Below, in pieces: positions 1 through 8,226 of a stretch of 64,000 bases of DNA. The notes beneath the pieces are model-generated. The model was given only the letters and a program-made list of their open reading frames with translations, had not been told where the DNA came from and searched no databases. The DNA is taken from contig NZ_BMRF01000014.1 in NCBI RefSeq assembly GCF_014648495.1, positions 62,001 to 126,000 of the forward strand, in the 5' to 3' direction. How positions within the stretch are numbered: position 1 is the stretch's first letter; each line of letters opens with the position of its first letter. The translations under genes were made by a program, and so were the position numbers. The DNA comes from Actinomadura cremea (GTDB lineage: Bacteria; Actinomycetota; Actinomycetes; Streptosporangiales; Streptosporangiaceae).

Positions 1-165
1 TACATGTGGGGCATGACGCCGCTGTCGGAGGCCGTGATCCAGGCCCGCGGGGACGGCGGCGAACGGCAGGCGCCGGCCAACGACGTCGTCCTCGTCAGCG
101 GGAACGGCGGGATCCTCGACCACCACTCCACCCTGATCGTCAGCCCGCACCCGAAGGGAGCCTGA
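1..165 (+). CDS. Thiolase / lipid-transfer-like acyltransferase, C-terminal end (partial)
   Basis: Only the last 54 codons are inside the window; the gene begins upstream. The reading frame starting at base 1 ends ...VSGNGGILDHHSTLIV, which matches the C-terminal glycine loop with histidines typical of SCP2-type thiolases and lipid-transfer acyl-CoA thiolases. Such proteins handle acyl-CoA substrates in beta-oxidation or steroid side-chain breakdown. The next gene starts 4 bases after the stop and encodes a DUF35 protein, the usual partner of this thiolase class, which supports the call. The exact substrate cannot be told. Confidence 0.75.
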   Translation, partial: YMWGMTPLSEAVIQARGDGGERQAPANDVVLVSGNGGILDHHSTLIVSPHPKGA

Positions 166-169
166 CCCG

Positions 170-589
170 ATGGACATGGGCGTTCTGCGGCGGGACGGCC
201 GCACCGACCGGTTCTTCGACGGTGCCGCCGCCGGCCGGCTCGTGATCAAGTACTGCGCGGTCTGCGACCGCTGGCTGGCCCCGGACGCGGGCGACTGCCC
301 GGACTGCGGGACGGAGCATCTCGGCTGGGCGAACGCGAGCGGCGAGGCGTCGCTCGTCACGTGGACCGTCACGCACGGGCGCCCCGCGGCGGACGGCACC
401 GTGCCGCCCCCGGCGATCCTGGCGCTGGTGGAGCTGGCCGAGGGGCCGTGGCTGCACACCCGGCTGCACGGCGTCGACCGGTCGGCGCTGCGCGAGGGAC
501 TGCCGCTGCGCGCGGCGTTCGTGCGCCCCGACGAGGGCGAGGCCTACATGCTGTTCCACCCCTGGACCGAATCACATTCGGTCCGCTAG
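170..589 (+). CDS. DUF35 / OB-fold acyl-CoA-associated protein with zinc ribbon
   Basis: A 139-residue protein. Near residues 29-50 it has two CxxC pairs (YCAVC and CPDC) forming a rubredoxin-like zinc ribbon, followed by a beta-rich OB-fold segment; this is the DUF35_N plus DUF35 layout. Family members form a complex with thiolases or bind acyl-CoA. The gene follows the thiolase by 4 bp and almost touches the nitronate monooxygenase gene behind it, so the three probably form one operon. The ATG start follows a GGGAG-containing stretch at the end of the thiolase gene. Confidence 0.8.
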   Translation: MDMGVLRRDGRTDRFFDGAAAGRLVIKYCAVCDRWLAPDAGDCPDCGTEHLGWANASGEASLVTWTVTHGRPAADGTVPPPAILALVELAEGPWLHTRLHGVDRSALREGLPLRAAFVRPDEGEAYMLFHPWTESHSVR

Positions 590-590
590 C

Positions 591-1733
591 GTGCCGGGCA
601 TGGACACCGAGGTCTGCCGCCGGTTCGGCATCGAGTTCCCGCTGTTCGCCTTCAGCCACTGCCGCGACGTCGTCGCCGCCGTCACGAACGCGGGCGGCTT
701 CGGCGTCCTCGGCGCGGTGGCCTACACGCCCGGCCGGCTCGAGGAGGAACTGCGCTGGATCGACGACCACGTCGGCGGGCGGCCGTACGGCGTGGACGTC
801 CTGGTGCCCGGCAAGATCGACGCGTCGGCCGAGCGGGGCGGCGGCCTCGACGCCATGCTCGCCGCGATCCCGCAGGAGCACTGGACCTTCCTCGCGGGCC
901 TGTTCGAGAAGTACGACGTCCCGCTGCCCGACTTCGAGAAGGCCAAGCGCGCGAACGCCCGCGGCGGCACGCAGGTGACGAAGGAGGGCGCGTCCGAGCT
1001 GATCGACGTGTCCCTCGCGCACCCCATCGGGCTCATCGCCAGCGCGCTCGGCACTCCCCCGCCGCTCATGGTGGAGAAGGCCCGCGCGGCGGGCGTGCCC
1101 GTCGCCGCGCTCGTCGGCACCGCCGAGCACGCCCGCCGGCAGGTCGCCGCGGGCGCCGACCTCATCGTCGCGCAGGGCGGCGAGGCCGGCGGGCACACCG
1201 GCGAGATCTCCACGATGGTGCTGGTCCCCGAGATCGTCGACACCGTCGCGCCGGTGCCCGTCCTGGCGGCGGGCGGCATCGCGACCGGCCGGCAGATGGC
1301 CGCGTCCCTGGCCCTCGGCGCGTCCGGCGTCTGGTGCGGCTCGGTCTGGCTCACCACGGAGGAGGCCGAGACCCCGCCCGCGGTCAAGGAGAAGATGCTC
1401 GCCGCGACGTCCCGCGACACGATCCGGTCCCGCTCCCGCACCGGCAAGCCCGCCCGGCAGCTCCGCTCCGCCTGGACGGACGAGTGGGAGGGTCCGGCGA
1501 GCCCCGGCGCCCTCGTCATGCCCCTGCAGATGATCGTCGCCGAGGGGGCCATGGGGCAGATCAACAAGATCGCCGAGTCCGGGAACCCGGGCGCCCGGCA
1601 GCTGGCGAACTACTTCGTCGGCCAGTGCGTCGGCCTGATGAACACCGTCAAGCCCGCCCGGCAGGTGGTCTACGACATGGTGCAGGAGTTCGCCGACGCC
1701 GTGGACCGGCTCAACGCCATCACCGAGGGGTGA
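591..1733 (+). CDS. Nitronate monooxygenase (2-nitropropane dioxygenase family)
   Basis: A 380-residue TIM-barrel FMN enzyme that would oxidise nitronates. The N-terminus ends a strand with FGIEFPLFAFSHC. Middle motifs include VAAVTNAGGFGVLGA and AQGGEAGGHTG, the FMN phosphate and catalytic-histidine region of the family, followed by VLAAGGI. The given start is GTG at 591; an in-frame ATG at 600 (MDTEV) is equally possible and neither has a clear ribosome site. Lying after thiolase and DUF35, it may act on a catabolic intermediate; many family members have unknown true substrates. Confidence 0.85.
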   Translation: MPGMDTEVCRRFGIEFPLFAFSHCRDVVAAVTNAGGFGVLGAVAYTPGRLEEELRWIDDHVGGRPYGVDVLVPGKIDASAERGGGLDAMLAAIPQEHWTFLAGLFEKYDVPLPDFEKAKRANARGGTQVTKEGASELIDVSLAHPIGLIASALGTPPPLMVEKARAAGVPVAALVGTAEHARRQVAAGADLIVAQGGEAGGHTGEISTMVLVPEIVDTVAPVPVLAAGGIATGRQMAASLALGASGVWCGSVWLTTEEAETPPAVKEKMLAATSRDTIRSRSRTGKPARQLRSAWTDEWEGPASPGALVMPLQMIVAEGAMGQINKIAESGNPGARQLANYFVGQCVGLMNTVKPARQVVYDMVQEFADAVDRLNAITEG

Positions 1734-1760
1734 CCGGCCCCGCCCTCCCGGGCACGGCGG

Positions 1761-3044
1761 TCACGGAGCCGTGACCGGGGCGAACTCCAGGTGCAGTTCG
1801 CCCAGGCCGCGCAGGATGTAGGTCGGCTCGTAGGAGTACCGGCGCTCGCCGGGCGGGCCGTGCTCGGCCTCGCGGACGGTGATGTCGGCCGTCCGGTCCA
1901 GGAGCCGCTCGATGCTCACGCGGGCCTCGATGCGGGCGAGGGGACCGCCGGGGCAAGTGTGGATGCCGCGCCCGAACGCCAGATGCTCGCGCACGTTGGG
2001 GCGGTCGACGCGGAACTCGTGGGGGCATTCGAACCGCTCGGGGTCGCGGTTCACCGCGCCGTTGAGCACCATGACCGTGGTTCCGGCGGCGACGTCGACG
2101 CCGCCGAGCGTCGCGGCCGTGCGGGCGAGCCGGAAGTCGCTCTTGACCGGGCTCTCCATCCGCAGGGTCTCCTCGACGAACGCGGGGACGCGGTCGCGCT
2201 CGTCCCGCAGCAGCCGCTGCAGGTCGGGCCGGTCGGCGAGGATCCGGAACGCGGAGGTGAGCAGGCGGGCCGTGGTGTCCTGCCCGGCCGCGAACAGGAA
2301 GCAGGCGACCCGGACCACGTCGGTCACCTCCGGCAGCGTGCCGTCGGGGAAGCGGGCGGTGGCCAGCGAGGTCAGCACGTCGTCGCGGGGTTCCCGGCGG
2401 CGGTCCTCGACGTAGGCGGTGAACCGCGCTTCCAGGAACTCCAGCGGGTTCGCGATGGGCACCTCGCCGTTCTCGAGCGGCGCCGACCCGGAGGCCAGCT
2501 GTGCCCGGAAACTGCGGTGGTCCTCCTCCGGGACGCCCAGCAGGTCCGCGATGACCAGCAGCGAGAACGGCTTGGCGTACTCGCTCATCAGCTCGCAGTG
2601 CCCCCGCGCGAGGAACTCGTCGATCTGCCGGTCGGCCAGGCGCCGCATGAACGCCTCGTTCTCCTGCAGCCGCCGCGGCGTCAGCAGCTTCTTCAGCAGC
2701 TCGCGGTGCGCGGTGTGCTGCGGCCGGTCCAGGGTCACCAGGTGCTCGTTCATCGGGAAGTGATCGCGGTACTTCTCGATCAGCGCTCCGATGTCGTCGC
2801 CCTCCGGCTCGAACGGCAGGCTCGGGAACGGCCCGGTCACCGCGTTGATCGACGAGTAGGTCGCGTGGTCCCGGAAGAGCGCGACGGCCGCGTCGTAGCC
2901 GGTGACCGCGGCCACGCCGTGGTGCGGCTCGATGCGGACCGGGCACTGCCCGCGCAGGCGGTCGAAGTAGGGATGCGGGTCGTCGATGAGGGACTCGTCC
3001 GTGAAGAGGTCGGGCTCGTCGAAGTCGCGCAAGGGGGCCTCCAT
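1761..3044 (-). CDS. Cytochrome P450
   Basis: A bacterial class P450 of about 427 residues, with no signal peptide. The I-helix oxygen-binding motif reads AAGQDTTARLL, the K-helix ExxR is EETLRMESP, and the heme loop is FGRGIHTCPGGPLAR with its cysteine ligand near residue 363. I took ATG at 3044; a TTG directly before it (3047) is also in frame. No ferredoxin or reductase gene is beside it. It is convergent with the nitronate monooxygenase gene (27 bp apart) and divergent from the NUDIX gene. The substrate is unknown. Confidence 0.9.
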   Translation of the reverse strand: MEAPLRDFDEPDLFTDESLIDDPHPYFDRLRGQCPVRIEPHHGVAAVTGYDAAVALFRDHATYSSINAVTGPFPSLPFEPEGDDIGALIEKYRDHFPMNEHLVTLDRPQHTAHRELLKKLLTPRRLQENEAFMRRLADRQIDEFLARGHCELMSEYAKPFSLLVIADLLGVPEEDHRSFRAQLASGSAPLENGEVPIANPLEFLEARFTAYVEDRRREPRDDVLTSLATARFPDGTLPEVTDVVRVACFLFAAGQDTTARLLTSAFRILADRPDLQRLLRDERDRVPAFVEETLRMESPVKSDFRLARTAATLGGVDVAAGTTVMVLNGAVNRDPERFECPHEFRVDRPNVREHLAFGRGIHTCPGGPLARIEARVSIERLLDRTADITVREAEHGPPGERRYSYEPTYILRGLGELHLEFAPVTAP

Positions 3045-3290
3045 CAAGGGGTCTGCCGTGCAGTTGCTCAGCGTTGCCGTCCAAGCCGAGCACCGGGGGT
3101 TTCCGCTGGTCAGGGGGATGCTTTGCGGTCAGGTTACGTTAGACAAAAGAGTCGAAACGACATCATTGGGGTACGTCCGGAGGTCATCGGCCCCGCCCCG
3201 GCCGTCCCGCGGCGGCCGGGACGTCCGTCCCGGCGCGATTCGGGACGGGTCCGGCCCGGAACTCGAGGGCACCGGGTCCTGGGAATTGCG

Positions 3291-3746
3291 ATGATGGAGG
3301 AAGGGGACGGGGACGGACGAACGGCGACCGACGGGGGAACCGGGTTGATCAAGACCATCGACAAGATCGCGTGGATTCATCTGGAGGGCGGCAGGATTCT
3401 CAGCACCCGGTCGCGGGGCAAGGACGTCTACTACCTCCCCGGCGGCAAGCGCGAGCCGGGCGAGACCGATCTCGACACCCTCGTCCGCGAGATCGACGAG
3501 GAGCTCGCCGTCGCCATCGAGCCCGACACCGTCCGGCACTTCGGCACGTTCCGTGCCCAGGCGCACGGGCACGCGTGCGGCGTCACCGTCCGGATGACCT
3601 GCTACACCGCCGACCATCGGGGAACGCCCGCCCCGCGCAACGAGATCGAGGAGGTCGGCTGGCTGACCTACCGCGACCGCGACCGCGTGTCCCCCGTGGA
3701 CCAGATCATCTTCGACCGCCTGCACGAGGCCGGCGACCTGCACTGA
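3291..3746 (+). CDS. NUDIX hydrolase
   Basis: A small NUDIX-fold hydrolase (151 residues from ATG 3291). The NUDIX box is intact: GGKREPGETD, then LVREIDEEL, giving the G-x5-E-x7-REUxEE pattern that binds the divalent metal and cleaves a nucleoside diphosphate linked to another group. An in-frame TTG at 3345, preceded by a GGGGG tract, would give MIKTIDKIAWI, which looks more like the natural domain start; the upstream 18 residues are low complexity. The substrate cannot be inferred. Confidence 0.8.
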   Translation: MMEEGDGDGRTATDGGTGLIKTIDKIAWIHLEGGRILSTRSRGKDVYYLPGGKREPGETDLDTLVREIDEELAVAIEPDTVRHFGTFRAQAHGHACGVTVRMTCYTADHRGTPAPRNEIEEVGWLTYRDRDRVSPVDQIIFDRLHEAGDLH

Positions 3747-3750
3747 CCGG

Positions 3751-3791
3751 GCGGCCTGCCGGGCCGACCGGTGCCCGGCCCGGCAGGCCGC
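3751..3791. terminator. Bidirectional hairpin terminator after the NUDIX gene
   Basis: A perfect 15-bp inverted repeat (arms 3751-3765 and 3777-3791, 11-nt loop) begins 4 bases after the NUDIX stop and sits between two convergent genes. There is no T tract, as is common in actinomycetes. A second, 20-bp perfect palindrome centred on CCATGG follows at 3812-3831. Confidence 0.7.
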
Positions 3792-3816
3792 CCGGCAGGC
3801 CGCCCGGCAGGCCTCC
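3781..3816. repeat. Three tandem 12-bp repeats
   Basis: The unit CGGCAGGCCGCC occurs at 3781 and 3793 exactly and at 3805 with one change. The first copy forms part of the right arm of the terminator hairpin, so the repeats may have arisen by slippage at that structure. Confidence 0.7.
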
Positions 3817-3906
3817 CGCCATGGCGGGAGGGGCCGCGGTCCGGCGCGGCAGCGCGGCCTACCGGTCGGGGCGGCTCTCCCGCAGCGCGCCCGTCCATCC
3901 TGCGGC

Positions 3907-4878
3907 TCAGGGGCCTCCGGGCGTGATCGTCAGGCGGCCGCCCGCGGTGGCGGCGACCTCGGTGCCGAAGGCCGCGCAGGCCGCGGTGAGGCGGGCCGCG
4001 ATCCAGCCGTGGTCGGCGCCGTCGGCGAGCCGGGTGCGGGCGTGGTCGAGGCGGAGCGGGATCGCGTCGACGCGGGACGGTCCGCGCTCGTCCAGGGTGA
4101 CGAGGAAGAGGAGCCCGAGGTCGTTGCGCAGGACGCGGTCCACGGCGTAGTCGTCGATGAAGTCGCCGAGGTCGAACAGGACCGGCCCGGCGACGCCGTG
4201 GAAGACGTGGGCGGAGTGCCCGGCGACCAGGGTGGCGCCGGCGTCCAGGAACGCCCGCGCGGCCCGCCGGACGTACGGGAGCGGCTCGGGCGTCATGTTC
4301 GGGCCCCAGTGCGGGGTGACGAGGACGGCGTCGTGGGCGGCGCGGAGATCCCGGATGCGGTCCAGGAGCCGGGCGGGCGCGCCGGTGCGCAGGTCGGCGT
4401 GGGCCACGCCGGGACGGCCGGGCGCGGCGGCGAAGTCGGCGGGGTGGTCGGTGACGCCGACGACCGCGAGATCCAGTCCCCCGGCTTCGAGGACGGCCGG
4501 TTCGCGGGCCTCGGCGTCGGTTCGTCCGGCGCCGACCGTCCGGACGCCCGCGCGGGCCAGGTGGTCGAGGGTGTCGGCCAGCGCGTCGGGGCCGTAGTCG
4601 AGGGCGTGGTTGTTGGCGAGGGTGACGCAGTCGGCGCCGAGTCCGGCGAGCGCGTCGGCGGCGGACGGCGGCGCGCGGAAATGGAACGCCTTGTGAGCCG
4701 GGTCCCACCGCCGCCCGCGGTCGGAGACGCAGCATTCGAGGTTCAGGACGGCGAGGTCGGCCCCGGCGACGGCGTCGCGCACCCCGCCGGAGAACAGCCC
4801 GTGCGGGTCGGTGGCGACGCGTCCGGCGACGCCGCGTCCCAGCATCGTGTCTCCGGCGAGCGCCAGCGTGACGGGCAT
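3907..4878 (-). CDS. CapA family metallophosphoesterase-like protein
   Basis: A 323-residue protein of the CapA/PgsA calcineurin-like fold. The start shows LALAGDTMLGRG, the first metal-site motif; LANNHALDYG and TPHWGPNM carry further metal-site histidines and asparagines; GHSAHVFHGV is the C-terminal histidine motif. Classical CapA takes part in poly-gamma-glutamate export, but no pgsB or pgsC genes are present, so that role should not be assumed. No signal peptide or anchor is visible. The GDSL hydrolase gene lies 148 bp upstream on the same strand. Confidence 0.8.
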   Translation of the reverse strand: MPVTLALAGDTMLGRGVAGRVATDPHGLFSGGVRDAVAGADLAVLNLECCVSDRGRRWDPAHKAFHFRAPPSAADALAGLGADCVTLANNHALDYGPDALADTLDHLARAGVRTVGAGRTDAEAREPAVLEAGGLDLAVVGVTDHPADFAAAPGRPGVAHADLRTGAPARLLDRIRDLRAAHDAVLVTPHWGPNMTPEPLPYVRRAARAFLDAGATLVAGHSAHVFHGVAGPVLFDLGDFIDDYAVDRVLRNDLGLLFLVTLDERGPSRVDAIPLRLDHARTRLADGADHGWIAARLTAACAAFGTEVAATAGGRLTITPGGP

Positions 4879-5026
4879 CGGAACCTCCCCTCGCTCCCCC
4901 TATGCCCGGTCGGCCGGGGGTCGTCACGCGGTGCGCGAGGACCAGGTGACCTGCGCGCCGTTGCCGAACGACTCGCGCCGCCTCGGGGTGACCAGGGCCG
5001 CGTGCCGGCGGGCGCCGTCGCACGTC

Positions 5027-6073
5027 TCAGGTGAGGGGGCGCCCGGGGCCCTTCTTGATCTGGTCGACGAACAGCCCCGCGAGGGCGTCGTGGCCCTTGG
5101 CCGTCGGGTGGAAGCTGCGCGGCTCGGCCTTGAACGCCGACAGGTCGACCGTGAGCCCGTTCATGTACGGCTCCCGGCTGCCCGCCTCGTGCCCGGCGAA
5201 CGCGCTGTAGGCGTCCACGAACTCGACGCTGCCGGGCGCGCCGCTCGCCGCGATCCCGGCGTCGGCTTCGGCGGCCGTCTGCCTGATCAGCTGCCCCAGC
5301 TCGTAGGTGCGGGCGTTCAGCCACCGCTGGTCGGCGACCGTGATGTTGTCCCCGGCCGCGCCGGCCACCTCGGAGAACGCCTTCGGGTAGCTCATCAGGA
5401 CGATCCGGGCCCGGGGCGCGCGCTCCCGCAGCTCACCGAGCAGGGCGGGCAACTCCTGGCGCAGCTCGGCCATCCGCGAAGCGATGTCGACGCCCTGCTC
5501 GGTACAGGCGTCGCTCCACGGCAGCTTGACCACGCAGCCCGCGAGGATCTTGGAGAAGCCGACGTCGTTCCCGCCGATGCTGATCGTGATCAGGCTCGTG
5601 TCGCCGCCGAGCCGGCCGACCTGCGGCGGCTCGCCGCCCTTGCCGTCCAGGACGTCGGCGGTGGTAGCCCCGGAACACGCCCAGAACGCGCTGCCCCCGG
5701 CGAACTCGAACGCCGCCGCGACCCCGTGGTAGTACGCCTCGGACGTCCGGTGGCAGCGGTCCAGCGGGTTGCGGTCCGCGACGGTGCCCTCGGCGCCGAG
5801 CCCGGACGAGTAGGAGTCGCCGAGCGCCACGTACCTGCCCTGGGTCGCCGCCTGGAGAGGGGTGACGGACGCCTTCCGCGCCACGACCGGGTCGGCCCGG
5901 ACGTCCGGTGCGGGCTCCCGGCAGCCGCTCCCGAACACCTCGCACCGGACCGCCGGCAGCGCCACCAGCGGAACGACCGCCAGCGCCAGCAGCGCGACCA
6001 GCGCGGACGCCGAGAGCATCCGATCGCCGAGCCGGCCTCGCAGACCTCGCAGCCACGCCCCCGGGCTCGCCAT
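5027..6073 (-). CDS. SGNH/GDSL-type secreted or anchored hydrolase
   Basis: A 348-residue esterase/lipase-like protein. A hydrophobic segment at about residues 22-42 acts as signal or anchor, so the catalytic part is outside the membrane. Block I is ALGDSYSSGLG (nucleophile Ser), block III is SIGGNDVGF, and block V is SFHPTAKGHDAL with the catalytic Asp/His region. Several cysteine pairs suggest disulfides, as in the Streptomyces lipase family with this fold. AGGGGGG lies just before the ATG start. The substrate is unknown. Confidence 0.85.
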   Translation of the reverse strand: MASPGAWLRGLRGRLGDRMLSASALVALLALAVVPLVALPAVRCEVFGSGCREPAPDVRADPVVARKASVTPLQAATQGRYVALGDSYSSGLGAEGTVADRNPLDRCHRTSEAYYHGVAAAFEFAGGSAFWACSGATTADVLDGKGGEPPQVGRLGGDTSLITISIGGNDVGFSKILAGCVVKLPWSDACTEQGVDIASRMAELRQELPALLGELRERAPRARIVLMSYPKAFSEVAGAAGDNITVADQRWLNARTYELGQLIRQTAAEADAGIAASGAPGSVEFVDAYSAFAGHEAGSREPYMNGLTVDLSAFKAEPRSFHPTAKGHDALAGLFVDQIKKGPGRPLT

Positions 6074-6170
6074 CGTCCCCCCTGTCCTCTTGTGCCGGCC
6101 GCCCCGCCCCGGAACCCGGGTGGGGGGCGCCCACGTCCTAGGACAACAACGATACGGGGGGCTGCGGACG

Positions 6171-6770
6171 ATGCTCGCGACACTGACCGGCCTCGGCCTG
6201 TCGACCGCCGCCGGGTTGAACGCCTACATCCCGATGCTCGTCGTCGGGCTCCTCGCCCGCTTCACCGACGTCCTCCGGCTGCCCGCCGAGTTCGGCTGGC
6301 TGACGAACGGGTGGGTGCTGGCGGGCCTCGCGGTGCTGCTGGCCGCCGAGGTCGTCCTGGACAAGATCCCGGCCGTCGACACCGTGAACGACGCCGTGCA
6401 GACGCTCGTCCGCCCGGCGGCGGGCGGGGCCGTGTTCGCCGCGACGGACGCGGCCGAACGGCTGGACGAGCGGATCGCCGCGTCGTCGTTCATGCAGGAG
6501 CACGCCTGGATCGGCTGGGTGCTCGGCATCGCGGCGGCGCTGGCGGTGCACGCGGTCAAGGCGTCGGCGCGTCCCCTGATCGACGGGGGGACGTTCGGCC
6601 TGGGCGCGCCGGTCGTCAGCACCGTGGAGGACACGGCGTCCCTGGGCATGAGCCTGCTGGCGATCCTGGCGCCGCTGGTCGCCCTGGCGCTCCTCCTGCT
6701 CTCGGCCTGGACGGTGGTCCGGCTGCTGCGCAGGAGGCGGCGGCGGGTCAGCGGGTCGGCGCCCACATGA
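6171..6770 (+). CDS. DUF4126 domain membrane protein
   Basis: A 199-residue membrane protein. It opens with LTGLGLSTAAGLNAYIPMLVVGLLARF, matching the start of DUF4126 proteins, and has about four hydrophobic stretches plus an arginine-rich C-terminal tail. The function of the family is unknown. ATG 6171 is chosen because the homologous region begins there; a GGGGGG run lies 12-17 nt upstream. It is divergent from the GDSL gene, and its last 23 bases overlap the end of the convergent GNAT gene. Confidence 0.75.
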   Translation: MLATLTGLGLSTAAGLNAYIPMLVVGLLARFTDVLRLPAEFGWLTNGWVLAGLAVLLAAEVVLDKIPAVDTVNDAVQTLVRPAAGGAVFAATDAAERLDERIAASSFMQEHAWIGWVLGIAAALAVHAVKASARPLIDGGTFGLGAPVVSTVEDTASLGMSLLAILAPLVALALLLLSAWTVVRLLRRRRRRVSGSAPT

Positions 6771-7245
6771 CGACGCGCGGGCCCAGCTGGTGCAGTCCCG
6801 CCTCGATCTCGGCGTCCCAGTGCGCCCGCAGGCCGGGCCCCCAGCGGGCCCCGGGCAGCTCGGCGAACCCGTGCCGCTCGTACCAGGGCATGTTCCACGG
6901 GACGTCCCGGAACGTGAGCAGGCTGACTCCCGGCGACCCCGCCGCGGCCGCCCGCGTCCGGACCGCCTCCAGCAGCGGCACGCCGACGCCCCGGCCGGTC
7001 AGGTCGGCGCGGACGGCGATCTGCTCCAGGTGCGCCGCCCCGTCGACGTCGCGGACGGCGGCGAAACCCACCGGCGGGTCGCCCGCCACGATGATGTCGG
7101 CGCCGGTCCCGATCACTTCCTCGATCACGGTGGGGCCCGGCGGGAACACGATGCCGAGCGGCCGGAACAGCCCGTCCGCACCCCGCTCGATCTCCGGAAG
7201 GCCCGCCAGATCACCGTCGCGTGCCGTCCGTACGTCGAAGTCCAT
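6748..7245 (-). CDS. GNAT family N-acetyltransferase
   Basis: A 165-residue acyl-CoA-dependent acetyltransferase. The segment around LEQIAVRADLTGRGVGVPLLEAV is the V/IxxxxxxxR/GxG/A motif that binds acetyl-CoA pyrophosphate, and YERHGFAEL is the C-terminal motif B. The acceptor substrate cannot be inferred. The 3' end overlaps the DUF4126 gene by 23 bp. A three-copy 21-bp repeat lies 37-100 bp upstream of its start. Confidence 0.85.
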   Translation of the reverse strand: MDFDVRTARDGDLAGLPEIERGADGLFRPLGIVFPPGPTVIEEVIGTGADIIVAGDPPVGFAAVRDVDGAAHLEQIAVRADLTGRGVGVPLLEAVRTRAAAAGSPGVSLLTFRDVPWNMPWYERHGFAELPGARWGPGLRAHWDAEIEAGLHQLGPRVVMWAPTR

Positions 7246-7281
7246 GGCGCGATCGTAGGATCGCCGCCGCCGCGGGACGAC

Positions 7282-7344
7282 CGATTATCCGCGTGCGCAG
7301 CACGGTTATCCGCGTGCGCAGCACGGTTATCCGCGTGCGCCGCC
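7282..7344. repeat. Three tandem 21-bp repeats upstream of a GNAT gene
   Basis: The unit CGGTTATCCGCGTGCGCAGC plus A occurs at 7282-7302 (one change), 7303-7323 and 7324-7344 (changes only at the end). The period equals two DNA helical turns, which would put bound proteins on one face of the helix. It lies in the 290-bp gap between the TetR gene end and the GNAT start. The rest of that gap shows no convincing gene. Confidence 0.85.
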
Positions 7345-7535
7345 CGGCGGGCGTCGTCCAGACCGGGCGACGGGCTGGACGTTGACGCGCGACCTCGACG
7401 TTCCTCGCCGACGCCGGAGCCTTCGTGCACGCGGACCCGACCGTCCACACGGTCTGCGCGCGGCGCACACCCGCACTCGCGCGGCCCGCGGACTCCAGGA
7501 GCGGCCGGAGGCGGGCACGGCCGCGCTCGCGGGGG

Positions 7536-8150
7536 CTAGGAGCGACCGGGGGCGGCCAGGCCCGCCGTCAGTTCGCGCATGCAGCGGACGCCCAGGTCAG
7601 CGGGGGAACCGGGGCCGGTGGGCCGCGCGTCGCCGCGCGCCCAGGTCTCGACCGCGATCCGGATGGCGGCGGTGGCGGCCGCGGCGGCGACCCGCGCCTC
7701 CAGCGGGTCGGCGCCGTCCGCGCGGTCGGCGAGGATGCGGGCCAGACGCCGCTCGGATTCGTCGTTCACCCGGAGCCATACCGCGCGCAGGGCCGGGTCG
7801 CCGTCGGCGGCGCGCAGCAGCCCGCGCGTCCAGCCGTAGGACTCGGCGGTCGTGGTGTCGGGTGCGGCCAGGGCCCGCTCGGCGGCGCTCTCGAGGGCCT
7901 GGACGGCGGGGACGTCGCGGGGCGTCGCCGCGAGAAGGTCGAGCCAGCGTTGCGCGCCGATCGACAGCAGGGGCGCGACCGCGTCCTGCTTCGTCGGGAA
8001 GTAGCGGTAGAAGGTGCGCAGCGAGAGGCCCGCGCGGTCGGCGATGGCCTCGACCGTCGTCCCGCCCGAGCCGCGTTCGGCGAACAGGGACGCGGCCGCG
8101 CGCGCGATCTCCAGTTCGGTGGCGGCCTTGCGGCGTTCGGTCAGGTTCAC
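7536..8150 (-). CDS. TetR family transcriptional regulator
   Basis: A 204-residue TetR protein. The N-terminal domain (residues 10-60) has the helix-turn-helix TVEAIADRAGLSLRTFYRYFPTKQD, typical of the family; the remaining helical part would bind a ligand. The start is GTG at 8150 with a GGGGGT stretch before it. It is divergent from the SDR gene across 76 bp that contain two palindromes, so it most likely represses itself and the SDR gene. The ligand is unknown. Confidence 0.9.
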   Translation of the reverse strand: MNLTERRKAATELEIARAAASLFAERGSGGTTVEAIADRAGLSLRTFYRYFPTKQDAVAPLLSIGAQRWLDLLAATPRDVPAVQALESAAERALAAPDTTTAESYGWTRGLLRAADGDPALRAVWLRVNDESERRLARILADRADGADPLEARVAAAAATAAIRIAVETWARGDARPTGPGSPADLGVRCMRELTAGLAAPGRS

Positions 8151-8156
8151 ACCCCC

Positions 8157-8194
8157 ACTCTAGGCATAGAGTCTCAGTGTGGCACGTTGTGCCA
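8157..8194. promoter_or_regulatory. Two palindromes between tetR-type and SDR genes (candidate operators)
   Basis: ACTCTA-GGCA-TAGAGT at 8157-8172 and TGGCAC-GTT-GTGCCA at 8180-8194 are both perfect inverted repeats with short spacers, the size expected for a TetR dimer. They lie 6-43 bp from the TetR start and 32-70 bp from the SDR start. Confidence 0.5.
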
Positions 8195-8226
8195 GAGAGA
8201 CATTCCGTGCACTGAGGAGGAACGAC

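Noticed and set aside
3907-4878. Poly-gamma-glutamate capsule operon
   Set aside because: Only the CapA-like gene is present; no PgsB, PgsC or similar genes nearby.
7211-7468. Small frame over the 21-bp repeats coding a TRITVLRTRI-type repeat
   Set aside because: No start with a ribosome site, and its 5' part and 3' part run into other genes; the repeats are better explained as DNA sites.
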